Shown here: positions 9,133 to 18,078 of the stretch, in pieces
How positions within the stretch are numbered: position 1 is the stretch's first letter
How the letters are laid out: each line of letters begins with the position of its first letter
Assembly: GCA_965221405.1 (NCBI GenBank)
Contig: CBDCSE010000002.1
Coordinates: 1,426,001 to 1,490,000 of the forward strand
Source of the DNA: JAPOUP01 sp965221405
GTDB lineage: Bacteria; Pseudomonadota; Alphaproteobacteria; Rhodobacterales; Rhodobacteraceae
DNA: 64,000 bases
Reading direction: 5' to 3'
Translations under genes and position numbers: made by a program
Notes under the pieces: model-generated
The model's database searches: none
The model's input: the letters and a program-made list of their open reading frames with translations, nothing else
Told to the model about the DNA's origin: nothing

Positions 9133-10528
9133 ATGCTCAGCGAATCAGCACTGATCAGGGGAGGTGGCTGTGCAGAAGTCGGGGGCGGATTCCTGTGGAA
9201 AAGCCGTCCCTTGCTCCCGCCGCCCTCCCGGTCGATGCCGGGTCCGGGGCCGCCGCCGCCAGGCCTGGCGGCGGCGGAGCGGGGCCTGCCCCGCAGGACG
9301 GGTCGGACCGGAACGGCCCTGGATCGCATTCGCGGATCCGTGCGCCAGCGTGGTCGGCCCGTCCTCCCGTCAGATGCCTCCCGCGTCCCGATGGATGCTG
9401 GGTCCGGGAACCGGACCGTCACGAGGATAGGAGCGGGAGACCATGACCACCGCAGGCGCGGGAATAGACGTGAGCAAGCACACCCTGAACATTCACCTGA
9501 ACGGGCGGGACGACACAGCGACCAACGACGCGGACGGGTTCCGCAAGGTCGCCGGCATCCTGAGGAGGGGGAAGGCGGAGCGGGCCGTCATGGAAGCCAC
9601 GGGGCGGATGCACCGGGGCGTCGCGCGGTCGCTGCACGACCGGGGCTTCCTGGTCGTCGTCGTCAACCCGCGCCAGTGCCGGGACTTCGCCAGGCCCGGC
9701 GGCGAGCTGGCGAAGACCGACAGGGTCGACGCGAGGGTGCTCGCGGCCTTCGGGGCCGCGTTCCCGGACATGGCGGCCACGGCGCCGGCCGACGTGACGG
9801 TTGACAGGCTCCGCGACATGCCGGGGCTTCGGGAGGCCCTCGTCGACCGGCGCACCGGGCCGAGGCGGTTCCCGCCGGGGTCGGAGAGCCGGATCCGGAA
9901 GGGCCGGTCACGGGGGTGCTTGAGGAACTGGACGCCGCCGTCAGCGGGTATGACCGGCGGACCGGGGAGCTGGTCAGGGACTCGGAGAGCCTGGCGGAGA
10001 GCTACCGCATCCTGACCTCGGTGCCGGGCATCGGCCCGGTCACGGCGGCGTCCCTGATCGCCTGGATGGGCGGGCCGGGCGCGATCGGCAGCCGCCAGGC
10101 CGCGGCGCTGGTCGGCGTGGCGCCGATCGCCCGCGACAGCGGCACCCTGAAGGGCGGGCGCCACATCGGCGGCGGGCGCAGGCGTCCGAGGGACGTGCTG
10201 TACATGGCGGCGATGGCCGCCTGCATGTCCGACCCGGAGATGAAGGCGCTGTACGGGCGGCTCCGGGAAAGGGGAAAGCACCCAGGGTCGCCGTGACCGC
10301 GGTCATGGGCGGGCCCGTCGTGACCGCGAACGTCCTCCTGCGCGACCGGCGCATGTGGGAGGACAGGTCGGTGCCCGCCGCCGGCTGACGCCCGGCGCCG
10401 GGCGAACCGCCCGCGCCTGCCCGCGCGGCGCCCGCCGGTGGAAAGCGGTGCGCGGAACCCGGATCCGGAGGCCCGCAGACCGAAGGAAAAGCCCGGATCC
10501 GGGCTTGAACCGAAACATGGATGCTGGT
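9133..10528 (+). mobile_element. IS110-family element inserted in IS30
   Basis: The boundaries are deduced from the split IS30 gene: removing about 9133-10528 restores NGLV-RGYLPKGTDL in frame. The element holds a frameshifted IS110-type transposase and lacks evident terminal inverted repeats, as expected for the family. Roughly 310 bases precede the transposase start and 230 follow it. In IS110-group elements the non-coding end upstream of the recombinase encodes the bridge RNA, so 9133-9442 is the place to look for one. Confidence 0.7.
9443..10296 (+). pseudogene. IS110-family transposase, frameshifted
   Basis: The N-terminal RuvC-like DEDD domain begins GAGIDVSKHTLNIHLNGR (first aspartate), continues with AVMEATGRMHRGVARSLHDR (glutamate) and AKTDRVDARVLAAF (last acidic pair). 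The C-terminal Tnp_20 domain lies in a different frame from about 9916: SVPGIGPVTAASLIAWMG, with the conserved serine region downstream (GVAPIARDSGTLKGGRHIGG). The two halves overlap in different frames between 9850 and 10015, and part of the linker helix is missing. The protein is therefore non-functional unless programmed frameshifting occurs, which is not typical of this family. Confidence 0.8.
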
Positions 10529-10676
10529 GCGGGGGTACCTGCCCAAGGGCACGGACCTGCGCAGGGTCACGGACGCGGAGGTCAGGGCCGTGCAGGACCG
10601 CCTGAACGCGCGTCCGCGCAGGGTCCTGGGCTACCTGACGCCGGCCGAGGCGTTCCTGCGGGCGCGGCCTCCCTGA
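10529..10676 (+). pseudogene. IS30-family transposase, C-terminal part
   Basis: The open frame reads RGYLPKGTDLRRVTDAEV, then DRLNARPRRVLGYLTPAEAF, and stops at 10676. This is the standard IS30 C-terminus and joins the N-terminal part that ends at 9132. It has no start of its own. Confidence 0.8.
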
Positions 10677-10833
10677 GGGAACCTCCGGCGTCCGGATCGG
10701 CCCCCACGCGCCGCGGGCCTTCCCCGGTGCGCCCTGCCGGCATGCCTTGCGCCGCCTGGCGGGCGGTGCTACGCTCCGATTCGAAGGGACCGAGCCGTTC
10801 CCGTGCGGAATCGGGGGGTCGGAGGGCGCGGAA

Positions 10834-10902
10834 AGCGCAACGCCGGGCCCTTTCCTCCGCTCGGGCTACGCCCTCGCTCCGGGAAGGGCCCGGCGTTGCG
10901 CT
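10834..10902. repeat. 19-bp perfect inverted repeat at the IS30 right end
   Basis: Arms AGCGCAACGCCGGGCCCTT (10834-10852) and its exact complement (10884-10902) enclose 31 bases. The right arm overlaps the IS30 right terminal repeat, so the left arm looks like an inverted partial copy of that end. It could fold as a strong hairpin and insulate the element from read-through transcription. Confidence 0.75.
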
Positions 10903-10914
10903 TCGGAGTGGCGC

Positions 10915-11354
10915 CGGGGAGGGATAAAGGCTTGAAGTCCGGCGGACGACTCCAAGATCACCGGAGCCAGACCCGAGGATCCAGTGCGCGGACGCCGCCG
11001 GGCCGGAGATCGGCTACCTGCCTGACGGCCCAACGAGAGTTAACGGAATTGATGCGGTTAGGCCATAAGGCATTCGAATCCATGGAATGGAAAGCCATCT
11101 CGCAGGAGTGACCATACCAGCCGCAAATCATCTGCCCGACACGTCGTTACACCCAGATTGTCGGAGGGCGGGGCGTAAGGGATTTGAAAAGGGTATCTGA
11201 GGTATTTCCGAGGATTTCGTCCGGCTCGGGCCGGAAAGGCAATACCGTTGACCCGGAACCGCCAATGTCCGAATGTTACGTGGTCGCTCGAACCGCTGGA
11301 TAGGGAGACCGTCAACCATTCAGCCCTACGGACATTTTGGAGGATGCTCCGATC
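10915..11354. other. Intergenic stretch upstream of glnE
   Basis: About 440 bases between the IS30 right end and glnE. No gene was recognised. It should contain the glnE promoter; a GGAGG ribosome site is visible at 11339-11343. Confidence 0.5.
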
Positions 11355-14276
11355 ATGACCCGATGCCTCGCCAGCAGCGTCAGCCGCGCACCAGTCCCTT
11401 ACGATCCGGACCAGGCGAAAGATGTTGCATCCGCTCTTCCGGAGCCACTCAAGAAAGGAGCGGTGGGAGACCTCGTTCACGGCGTGGCGGGGTCCAGCCC
11501 CTTTCTGGCGCAGCTACTCTTGAAATACGGCGTCTGGCTCGCGGATGAAATCAGCGAACCGATGGGCGGGGTGCTTGAGCGCCTGGTTTCTCAGACGACG
11601 GAAACCTGCGCCGATGCCGACTGGCGCGGTCTGTGCGCGGCACTACGCCATGCGAGGTCACGCGCCGCTCTCTACATCGCGCTCGCCGACCTTGGAGGCG
11701 CATGGGAGTTAAACCGCATAACCGGGGCACTGACCGAACTCGCCGACAGCCTGACAGGCATAGCCCTGCGCTGGCTATTGGACAGCGAGATAGCGAGAAA
11801 CCGTATTCCGGGTATTGGCCCACAGGACAGTCATGACCGTGTTGGCCTCTTCATCCTCGGCATGGGTAAACTGGGTGCGCGGGAACTGAATTATTCCTCG
11901 GACATCGATCTCATCTGCCTGTTCGATCAGGACCGCTTCCGGAAAGAGGACGTGGACGATGTCAGGGCACGCTGCATCCATGTGATTCGCCGCCTCGTGA
12001 AAGCGCTGTCGGAAAGGACCTCGGATGGCTACGTGTTCCGCACGGATCTGCGGCTGCGGCCGGCACCGTCGACCACCCCGCCCTGCATGTCCATTGAAGC
12101 GGCTGAAGGATACTACGAGAACTCCGGCCGCACCTGGGAACGTGCCGCGCATATCAAGGCGCGTCCCATTGCCGGAAACCTGGCCACCGGCAACACCTAC
12201 CTGCGCCGTATAGCCCCCTTCATCTGGCGCCGGTCCCTTGATTTCGCGGCGATCGAGGATATCGAGGAAATCCTGCGGAAAATCCGCGCGAAACAAGGCA
12301 ATTTCACCCCCACGGCAGTGCCCGGCTGCGATATCAAGCTCAGCCCCGGGGGTATCCGCGAGATCGAACTTTTCGCGCAGACACGGCAACTCATAATGGG
12401 CGGGAGGCTACCGGTCCTGCGCGAACCGACCACGCTCGGGGCGCTGTCGGCGCTGCGCGACGAGGGAATCATCGGGGCTGGGATGTGTGCATCGCTCTCG
12501 GAAGCCTATGTCGCCCATCGAAACGTCGAGCACCGCCTTCAGATGGTTAGCGACAGCCAGACCCAAACCATTCCCGAGAGCGAGGAGGCGCGTGCGCGCG
12601 TCGCGGCACTCGATGGATGGTCGGACCACAGGGCATGGGAGAACGCCATCGCGGAGCGCCTGGCCACCGTCAATGAAGTGACCGGAAGTTTTTTCGACGT
12701 CGACACACCTGAGCGAACCGAAGAAGCCACAACGATCCAAATCGATGAGGCGAACATAGCCGCACTTGGATTCTCCGAGCCGCAGGAAGTCTGCAGAACC
12801 ATAAACAGGTGGCGGTCGGGCGCGATAAACGCGACTGGAACCGAGCGGGCGCAGAGGCTCTATGCCTCTCTGGAAGCGGACCTCATCAACCTTCTCGGCC
12901 GCGCCGACAGCCCTGATAGCGCGATCGCCGAGTTCGATCGCTTCATTTCCGGACTTCCATCGGGCGTGCAGGTATTCTCTCTGTTCAGGGCAAACCGTCA
13001 CCTTCTCGAACTCGTCATTGACATTTTCTCGACGGCGCCTCGGCTCGCTGGCCATCTCGGACGTCACCCGCAGACACTCGACGCGCTCCTTTCCGAGGAT
13101 TTTTTCGAGAAAGTGCCGTCACCCGAATGGCTCGAGGCCGACCTTCAGATCTGGATCGGAGACACTACGGACTACGAACGCGTGCTCGATATGGCACGGG
13201 AGTGGGCACGGGAACTGAATTTCCGAATTGGCGTTCAGGTACTGCTTGGAATGGCGGATGAGATCGACGCCGGAAAAGCGTTCTCGGGGGTCGCCGAGAC
13301 TGTACTGACCGGACTGCTTCCCTTCGTGATCGAGCACTTCTCGGCACGCTATGGCCCGCCACCCGGACGCGGCATCACGGTCGTCGCAATGGGCAAGCTT
13401 GGCACCCGTGAGATGACGACCAGATCCGACCTTGACCTGATCACGGTATATGACGCCGGCGACGCCGCGCAATCGACCGGGCCCCGCCCGCTCCCATCTC
13501 AAACCTATTTCGCGCGTCTTACCCAGTCACTGGTCACCGCTCTCACCGCGGTCACATCGCAGGGACGGCTCTATTCGGTAGACATGCGCCTGCGTCCATC
13601 CGGACGAAAGGGTCCGGTCGCGGTATCGCTAGCCGCATTCGAGGATTACCAGACCAGACAGGCATGGGTCTGGGAACATCTCGCGCTCACACGCGGGCGC
13701 CCGGTGGCCGGCGATCCCGGTCTGGCCGCCGACGCGGCAAGGGTGATCGCAACCGCACTCTCCCGGCGCAGGGGTGATCCGAGAGTTATGGAGGAAGCCA
13801 TAGAGATGCGCTCTCGGCTGCTACAGGCATACCGGGATGACCGCACCAACCCATGGTCCCTGAAACACTCCTCCGGCGGATTGATGGAAATCGAATTCCT
13901 GGCCCAGACCGGCGGACTTCTCCACGGACTTGGACACGGCCGCTCGGCACGCGACACGTTGGTTCCGCTTGCCGGAACGGGATGGATCAGTTCCGGTGAG
14001 GCAAAGGAACTCACCGCAGCGCTCATGCTGCAGACCCGCCTCCTCCAGATCGACTGTGTCGCACAGGAACGACCCTTCGACCCGGAAACCGCCGGCGAAA
14101 GACTGCGCCGGACCTTAGCGAAATTGACCGGAAAAGAGGACTTCGAATCGCTCGTCCGATCACTCCGGACCTCGCAGACCGCGGCCGCCGCAATCTGTGG
14201 ACGCTTACTGGATGGCGTACCCGACAACGGCACAGACAGTCAGTCGTATTCCGGCAATGCGCCAAAACGTTTATGA
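11355..14276 (+). CDS. glnE: Bifunctional glutamine synthetase adenylyltransferase/deadenylase
   Basis: GlnE adenylylates and deadenylylates glutamine synthetase in response to PII and glutamine, setting nitrogen assimilation. The product of about 973 residues has the family's duplicated nucleotidyltransferase layout. The N-terminal deadenylase domain shows GMGKLGARELNYSSDIDL near residue 168. The C-terminal adenylylase domain shows AMGKLGTREMTTRSDLDL near residue 677. Each is followed by its helical PII-uridylyl-transferase-like domain, and GGIREIE and GGLMEIEF motifs are also seen. The start at 11355 follows GGAGGA with good spacing; an upstream in-frame start at 11337 is less likely. Nothing in the sequence suggests damage. 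It is followed closely by the signalling operon but has its own function. Confidence 0.95.
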   Translation: MTRCLASSVSRAPVPYDPDQAKDVASALPEPLKKGAVGDLVHGVAGSSPFLAQLLLKYGVWLADEISEPMGGVLERLVSQTTETCADADWRGLCAALRHARSRAALYIALADLGGAWELNRITGALTELADSLTGIALRWLLDSEIARNRIPGIGPQDSHDRVGLFILGMGKLGARELNYSSDIDLICLFDQDRFRKEDVDDVRARCIHVIRRLVKALSERTSDGYVFRTDLRLRPAPSTTPPCMSIEAAEGYYENSGRTWERAAHIKARPIAGNLATGNTYLRRIAPFIWRRSLDFAAIEDIEEILRKIRAKQGNFTPTAVPGCDIKLSPGGIREIELFAQTRQLIMGGRLPVLREPTTLGALSALRDEGIIGAGMCASLSEAYVAHRNVEHRLQMVSDSQTQTIPESEEARARVAALDGWSDHRAWENAIAERLATVNEVTGSFFDVDTPERTEEATTIQIDEANIAALGFSEPQEVCRTINRWRSGAINATGTERAQRLYASLEADLINLLGRADSPDSAIAEFDRFISGLPSGVQVFSLFRANRHLLELVIDIFSTAPRLAGHLGRHPQTLDALLSEDFFEKVPSPEWLEADLQIWIGDTTDYERVLDMAREWARELNFRIGVQVLLGMADEIDAGKAFSGVAETVLTGLLPFVIEHFSARYGPPPGRGITVVAMGKLGTREMTTRSDLDLITVYDAGDAAQSTGPRPLPSQTYFARLTQSLVTALTAVTSQGRLYSVDMRLRPSGRKGPVAVSLAAFEDYQTRQAWVWEHLALTRGRPVAGDPGLAADAARVIATALSRRRGDPRVMEEAIEMRSRLLQAYRDDRTNPWSLKHSSGGLMEIEFLAQTGGLLHGLGHGRSARDTLVPLAGTGWISSGEAKELTAALMLQTRLLQIDCVAQERPFDPETAGERLRRTLAKLTGKEDFESLVRSLRTSQTAAAAICGRLLDGVPDNGTDSQSYSGNAPKRL

Positions 14277-14357
14277 GGGTGTTCCATTCCAGTGAAAATC
14301 GGCTATCCTCAGGAAAGGTTGGTCCCATGCCATGGGACAGAATTTGGAGAAACCGCT

Positions 14358-14696
14358 ATGGATGCTAAAATCTCAAATGTCGGAAATGTGCTGGTCGCCG
14401 AAATCGAAGGGCGTATCGATGGTGTCACGGCACAGGAATTCGAAGCCACCGTAACCTCGAACATCCCCGAGGGCGGAAGCCCCGTGGTCTGCGACCTCTC
14501 ATCGGTTTCCTATGTAAGCAGCGCGGGTCTCAGGGCGATTCTCGTTATCGCCAAACGCCTCTCGAAAGCCGAAGCGTCGTTCTCCATATGTGGACTCAGC
14601 GGATCGGTCGCCGAGGTGTTCCGCGTGTCCGGCTTCGACAAGATCATCAAAGTCCACGGTGACCGTGAGGACGCCTTGGCCGATGCGAAAGCCTGA
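14358..14696 (+). CDS. STAS-domain anti-sigma factor antagonist (RsbV/SpoIIAA-like)
   Basis: A 112-residue single STAS domain. The phosphorylation loop reads SSVSYVSSAGLRAI near residue 52, with the serine pair expected to be phosphorylated by a partner kinase. The overall length and order of strands match RsbV/SpoIIAA anti-anti-sigma factors. In partner switching the unphosphorylated form binds an RsbW-type kinase and releases its target. The start at 14358 follows TTGGAGA; the longer frame from 14292 has no ribosome site. The RsbW-like ATPase follows 17 bases downstream, and a PP2C phosphatase that could dephosphorylate this protein lies at the end of the same operon, so all three partner-switching parts are present. 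Confidence 0.9.
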   Translation: MDAKISNVGNVLVAEIEGRIDGVTAQEFEATVTSNIPEGGSPVVCDLSSVSYVSSAGLRAILVIAKRLSKAEASFSICGLSGSVAEVFRVSGFDKIIKVHGDREDALADAKA

Positions 14697-14713
14697 TCGA
14701 GGAAACGCGAAAC

Positions 14714-15925
14714 ATGGCTGAAACACAGAGACTCCGTATCGGCAGCAGCATAGAAAATCTGCCGGAGGCGGTGTCATGGATCGAAAGTTTCTGCGCAGCG
14801 CATCCTCCCGCCGCGGATTACGAGCACAAGCTGCAGCTCGTGGCCGAAGAGCTTCTGATGAACACGATCATACACGGGTACGGCAAGGAGCGTGAAAACG
14901 CTTCCATATGGCTGACCCTGGTTCCGCAGCCGGAAGGTATGGCGTTCATTATCGAGGACAACGCTGTGCCGTTCAATCCGCTTGAGGACGGGCCGGTTCC
15001 AGACACGGACTCCGAGCTCGGTGACCGGCCGGTTGGCGGCCTTGGCGTGATGCTCACTAAGGAAATGACTGACCGCGCATCTTACGTCCGAGACAGGTAC
15101 AACCGCCTTTTCCTGGTGTTCGGTCCCGGCCAGATTCCTGATATTTCGGGCGATGGTGAAGCCGAGGGGAAACGGAAAGACCCTATAACGTCATCCCCGA
15201 TCAGACCCCGCGCCCTGACACTCCGGATTCTCTTTATCCTGCTATTTCTACCCATCGCGGGCATATTCGTTGCAGGAGTGTTGAACTACCTGAAATTCGA
15301 ACGCATCCTCACCGAGACCGCCGCCGCACGTTACGATCCGGTATTGCGGGAACTCGCGCGTGCGATTGGAGACAGTCTCGGGGAAGGATTGACACTGGCA
15401 TCCACCAGAACAACCAGCAACCTGATCGAACGTTCCGTGGCGCAGTTCGACGGGGCGTTTGACCTAGTGGTTCGCGATCTGGACGGTAGGGCACTGTTCA
15501 GCACCCAGGTGGATGGCGGAAGCCTGAACGGTATGGACATCGCGAATTCCTTACCTGCAGGCGAAATCCACCATGAGTCCGTCGGACGGGAGCTATTCAC
15601 CGGTAGCATAATGATTCTGCAGAACGGGATCCCGGTCGGAATGCTGTCCCTCTCCCATGACGCCACGGAAGTAAGGAATGAAATGCCCGCGCTCATGCGG
15701 CAGCTCTGGAGAGCGGGGACCTTCGCGCTGGTGCCTGTCGTGCCGATTCTGATCCTGTTCACCTTGATAATCTTCGGCCGTATCGAGGGGCAGCTCCACA
15801 AACGCAGGCTTACGGTCGGCCGCGCTGCGCAGGCCGATACCCCTGATCCCGGATCATCCGATCCGCTTGTCCAGGCGATATGGCGGCTCTCATGGCGGTC
15901 CACACCCAAGGGTGGAACGACCTGA
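14714..15925 (+). CDS. RsbW-like HATPase fused to a membrane sensor
   Basis: Residues 1-145 are an RsbW/SpoIIAB-like GHKL kinase: N-box HKLQLVAEELLMNTIIHGYG, G1 box IIEDNAVPF, and GGLGVMLTKEMTD as the G2 region. A membrane segment follows near residues 173-197 (ILFILLFLPIAGIFVAGVL), then a periplasmic domain of about 140 residues and a second helix near 342-362, ending in a short basic cytoplasmic tail. A soluble anti-sigma kinase fused in front of an extracytoplasmic sensor is not the classical RsbW layout (about 160 residues) and suggests the kinase is controlled directly from the periplasm. A GAGGAAA ribosome site precedes the start. The stop overlaps the next start (TGATG). Confidence 0.85.
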   Translation: MAETQRLRIGSSIENLPEAVSWIESFCAAHPPAADYEHKLQLVAEELLMNTIIHGYGKERENASIWLTLVPQPEGMAFIIEDNAVPFNPLEDGPVPDTDSELGDRPVGGLGVMLTKEMTDRASYVRDRYNRLFLVFGPGQIPDISGDGEAEGKRKDPITSSPIRPRALTLRILFILLFLPIAGIFVAGVLNYLKFERILTETAAARYDPVLRELARAIGDSLGEGLTLASTRTTSNLIERSVAQFDGAFDLVVRDLDGRALFSTQVDGGSLNGMDIANSLPAGEIHHESVGRELFTGSIMILQNGIPVGMLSLSHDATEVRNEMPALMRQLWRAGTFALVPVVPILILFTLIIFGRIEGQLHKRRLTVGRAAQADTPDPGSSDPLVQAIWRLSWRSTPKGGTT

Positions 15926-18078
15926 TGGCCCGCACACGCCCCGCCCTCCTAGTAATGCTGCTTGGCCTTCTCGTCCTACCATTCCTGCTGTTTGGATATC
16001 TTTCGGTGAGGATTTTCGAAACCCACCTTCTGCCAAAGGTAGAGACCCAAACGATTACCGCCGCCGTGGGCGTGCAGCGGCGCGTTGACCACGCCGTATC
16101 GGTGTTTGGTGGCCTTCAGACGCTGCGCAACGTTGAGCCGGTTCTTGACAGCGCCAGATCCTCGGCACCGGGAATGAATTTCATCGCCCTGACCGACACC
16201 GAAAGAACGGTGCGGCATATCTCGGCGGATAACTCCACGGCCGCGCACGCCGCACTTGCCGCGATGTCCGAGCCTGAACCCACCGGGTTCACCAACCGTC
16301 TCCTGACTGATCTGCAGGAACTCCTTGAGGTGCCGCTGTCCAGTCCGGTTGCGGTCGCCGGTTGGCAAGGCGGGGATCTTCTCGTCACCTCCATCCCCAT
16401 AGACGGCAGCGAAAAAACCATCGGAACCCTCTACGCGGGGTTCGACATCGGGCTTCTTGAAGCTCTTAAACAGGACATCTGGATTGACACTGCCGTGGTC
16501 GTTCTCGCAATCGTGCTACTGGCCGTAGAGCTTCTGTTATTGGTATTTGCCGTCTACATATTACGTCCGGCGTGGATTGTTGATTTCCTCACCGCGCGGA
16601 TGATGGCCCAGGATCTACGTTTTTCCGTCCGTTCACGCGTAGGCGAACTTGTAAGGGCGCTCGTTCGTCAGATTGACCGGATCGTCAAACACGCCGGTTC
16701 CCCGGGTGACTCCAACGGAATACTGCTTCCAGGCACGGAGGGGCCGCAGCAGTTGCGTGTTCCTGCAGTCAGCCATGTCCGTCTTCCACTATTCCTGTTC
16801 CTGCTCTCCGAAGCGATGCTGAGGCCGATACTGCCGCAGTTTCTTGGCCAGTTCGCGCCATCGGACAGCGACGCCGATTTCCAGATCGGGATGGTCATGG
16901 CCTGCTTCATGGCGGCATCGCTGGTGTCCGTCCTGATCGGTTCTGTATTTAGTGAACAGTCCGGCCCTCGCCGGGTATTTTTGATTGGGACGATCTTCGC
17001 GGGCATCGGTATGGCCGGTCATATTGTCGCGGACGGTCTCGCGATTATCGTGCTTGCGCGCGCACTGACAGGATTTGGTTACGGTCTGGTCTACGCAGCG
17101 GCCCAGGTGCACATAGTCAGGCACGCCGATCCCAAACAGAGAAGCACTGGGTTCTCCCTGTTTCTCGCGGTTGTGGTGGCGGCGGAGATCGGCGGCCCGG
17201 CGGTCGGCGGCATTCTGGCCGATCGAATTGGAGCTTCACTGGTTCTCTATGGAGCGGTGGCCTCGATCGGTGTTTCCGCCATCGCGTGCTTTTTCATGAT
17301 CTCGAAGTTTCCGCCCGATCTGACCAACCCGTCCGCGATGCCGAAAGAACGATCATCCATGGCTTCCGAATCCCGATCGATTGCCGTCGGATTCAAACGC
17401 GGTATGTCGGAATGGATGCAGGACCAGATGACGATCATAATGACGATTTTGGCCAATCCCCGGTTCTTTGCCATGATGGCCTGTTTCGCCATCCCCGCAA
17501 AGGCGTTATTGACCGGAGGTTTGTTTCTGCTCGTGCCGCTGGCGGCGCTCAACATCGGAGGCGCGGCGGAAAGTGCGCGGATCCTGATGGGATATGGTAT
17601 CGCGATCCTTGTCCTGGCACCGCTGCTATCTCCGCTCGCGGACCGTTGGCAGGGCTTCGGCTCATGGGTAGCGATCGGCGGTATGATAGCCAGTGTCGGA
17701 TTTGTGCTTCCCAATGCATGGAACGTACTTGTCGGGGAAGGACTGACGATCCTATTCGTGGCAACGTTACTGTTCGGAATCGGCCAGACCCTTTCCATTC
17801 CGACCCAGATAAGTTTCCTGGTACAGATAGCCGAACGGGAGGCAACATACACAGGGGCCGGTACGGTGCTCGGCGTGTTCCGGTTTCTCGAACGACTAGG
17901 GTCACTGGCGGGACCGTTGATCGCCGGTGCCCTACTGCTCGCCTTTCCTCCGAGTGTCGCATTGATGTGGATGGGATTGGGAGCGCTGCTGCTGTCCGCC
18001 GCGGGCCTGAGCTGGTTTCTTGCCTTTGGAGAGCGGGATGAAGAGGAGGCGATTCTTGGCTTGCTTGTCGAAACGTGA
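15925..18078 (+). CDS. Sensor-HAMP-like region fused to a major facilitator transporter
   Basis: The predicted 717-residue protein has two parts. Residues 1-250 look like a receptor: a membrane helix (LLGLLVLPFLLFGYLSV), a periplasmic domain of about 150 residues, a second helix near 185-212, and a HAMP-like linker ending SRVGELVRALVRQIDRI. Residues 275-705 are an MFS permease of about 12 hydrophobic segments, with the first MFS loop seen as SVFSEQSGPRRVFLIG and the repeat motif GGILADRIG. No kinase or cyclase output follows the HAMP region; the transporter takes its place. The start at 15925 overlaps the preceding stop (TGATG); an upstream in-frame start at 15880 is possible. The fusion could be a transceptor, though the substrate is unknown. 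Confidence 0.8.
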   Translation: MARTRPALLVMLLGLLVLPFLLFGYLSVRIFETHLLPKVETQTITAAVGVQRRVDHAVSVFGGLQTLRNVEPVLDSARSSAPGMNFIALTDTERTVRHISADNSTAAHAALAAMSEPEPTGFTNRLLTDLQELLEVPLSSPVAVAGWQGGDLLVTSIPIDGSEKTIGTLYAGFDIGLLEALKQDIWIDTAVVVLAIVLLAVELLLLVFAVYILRPAWIVDFLTARMMAQDLRFSVRSRVGELVRALVRQIDRIVKHAGSPGDSNGILLPGTEGPQQLRVPAVSHVRLPLFLFLLSEAMLRPILPQFLGQFAPSDSDADFQIGMVMACFMAASLVSVLIGSVFSEQSGPRRVFLIGTIFAGIGMAGHIVADGLAIIVLARALTGFGYGLVYAAAQVHIVRHADPKQRSTGFSLFLAVVVAAEIGGPAVGGILADRIGASLVLYGAVASIGVSAIACFFMISKFPPDLTNPSAMPKERSSMASESRSIAVGFKRGMSEWMQDQMTIIMTILANPRFFAMMACFAIPAKALLTGGLFLLVPLAALNIGGAAESARILMGYGIAILVLAPLLSPLADRWQGFGSWVAIGGMIASVGFVLPNAWNVLVGEGLTILFVATLLFGIGQTLSIPTQISFLVQIAEREATYTGAGTVLGVFRFLERLGSLAGPLIAGALLLAFPPSVALMWMGLGALLLSAAGLSWFLAFGERDEEEAILGLLVET

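Larger units (their letters stand above)
8203..10912 (+). mobile_element. IS30-family element split by an IS110-family element
   Basis: Left end near 8203 (CCACAGTGAAGTGCAACACC) and right end near 10889-10912 (CGGCGTTGCGCTTCGGAGTGG) are imperfect inverted repeats of each other. Between them the IS30 transposase starts at 8315, breaks off at about 9132 after NEHTNGLV and resumes at about 10529 with RGYLPKGTDL. The 1.4 kb between is an IS110-type element. IS30 is therefore the older insertion. The whole block is conspicuously GC-rich compared with flanking genes. Confidence 0.8.
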
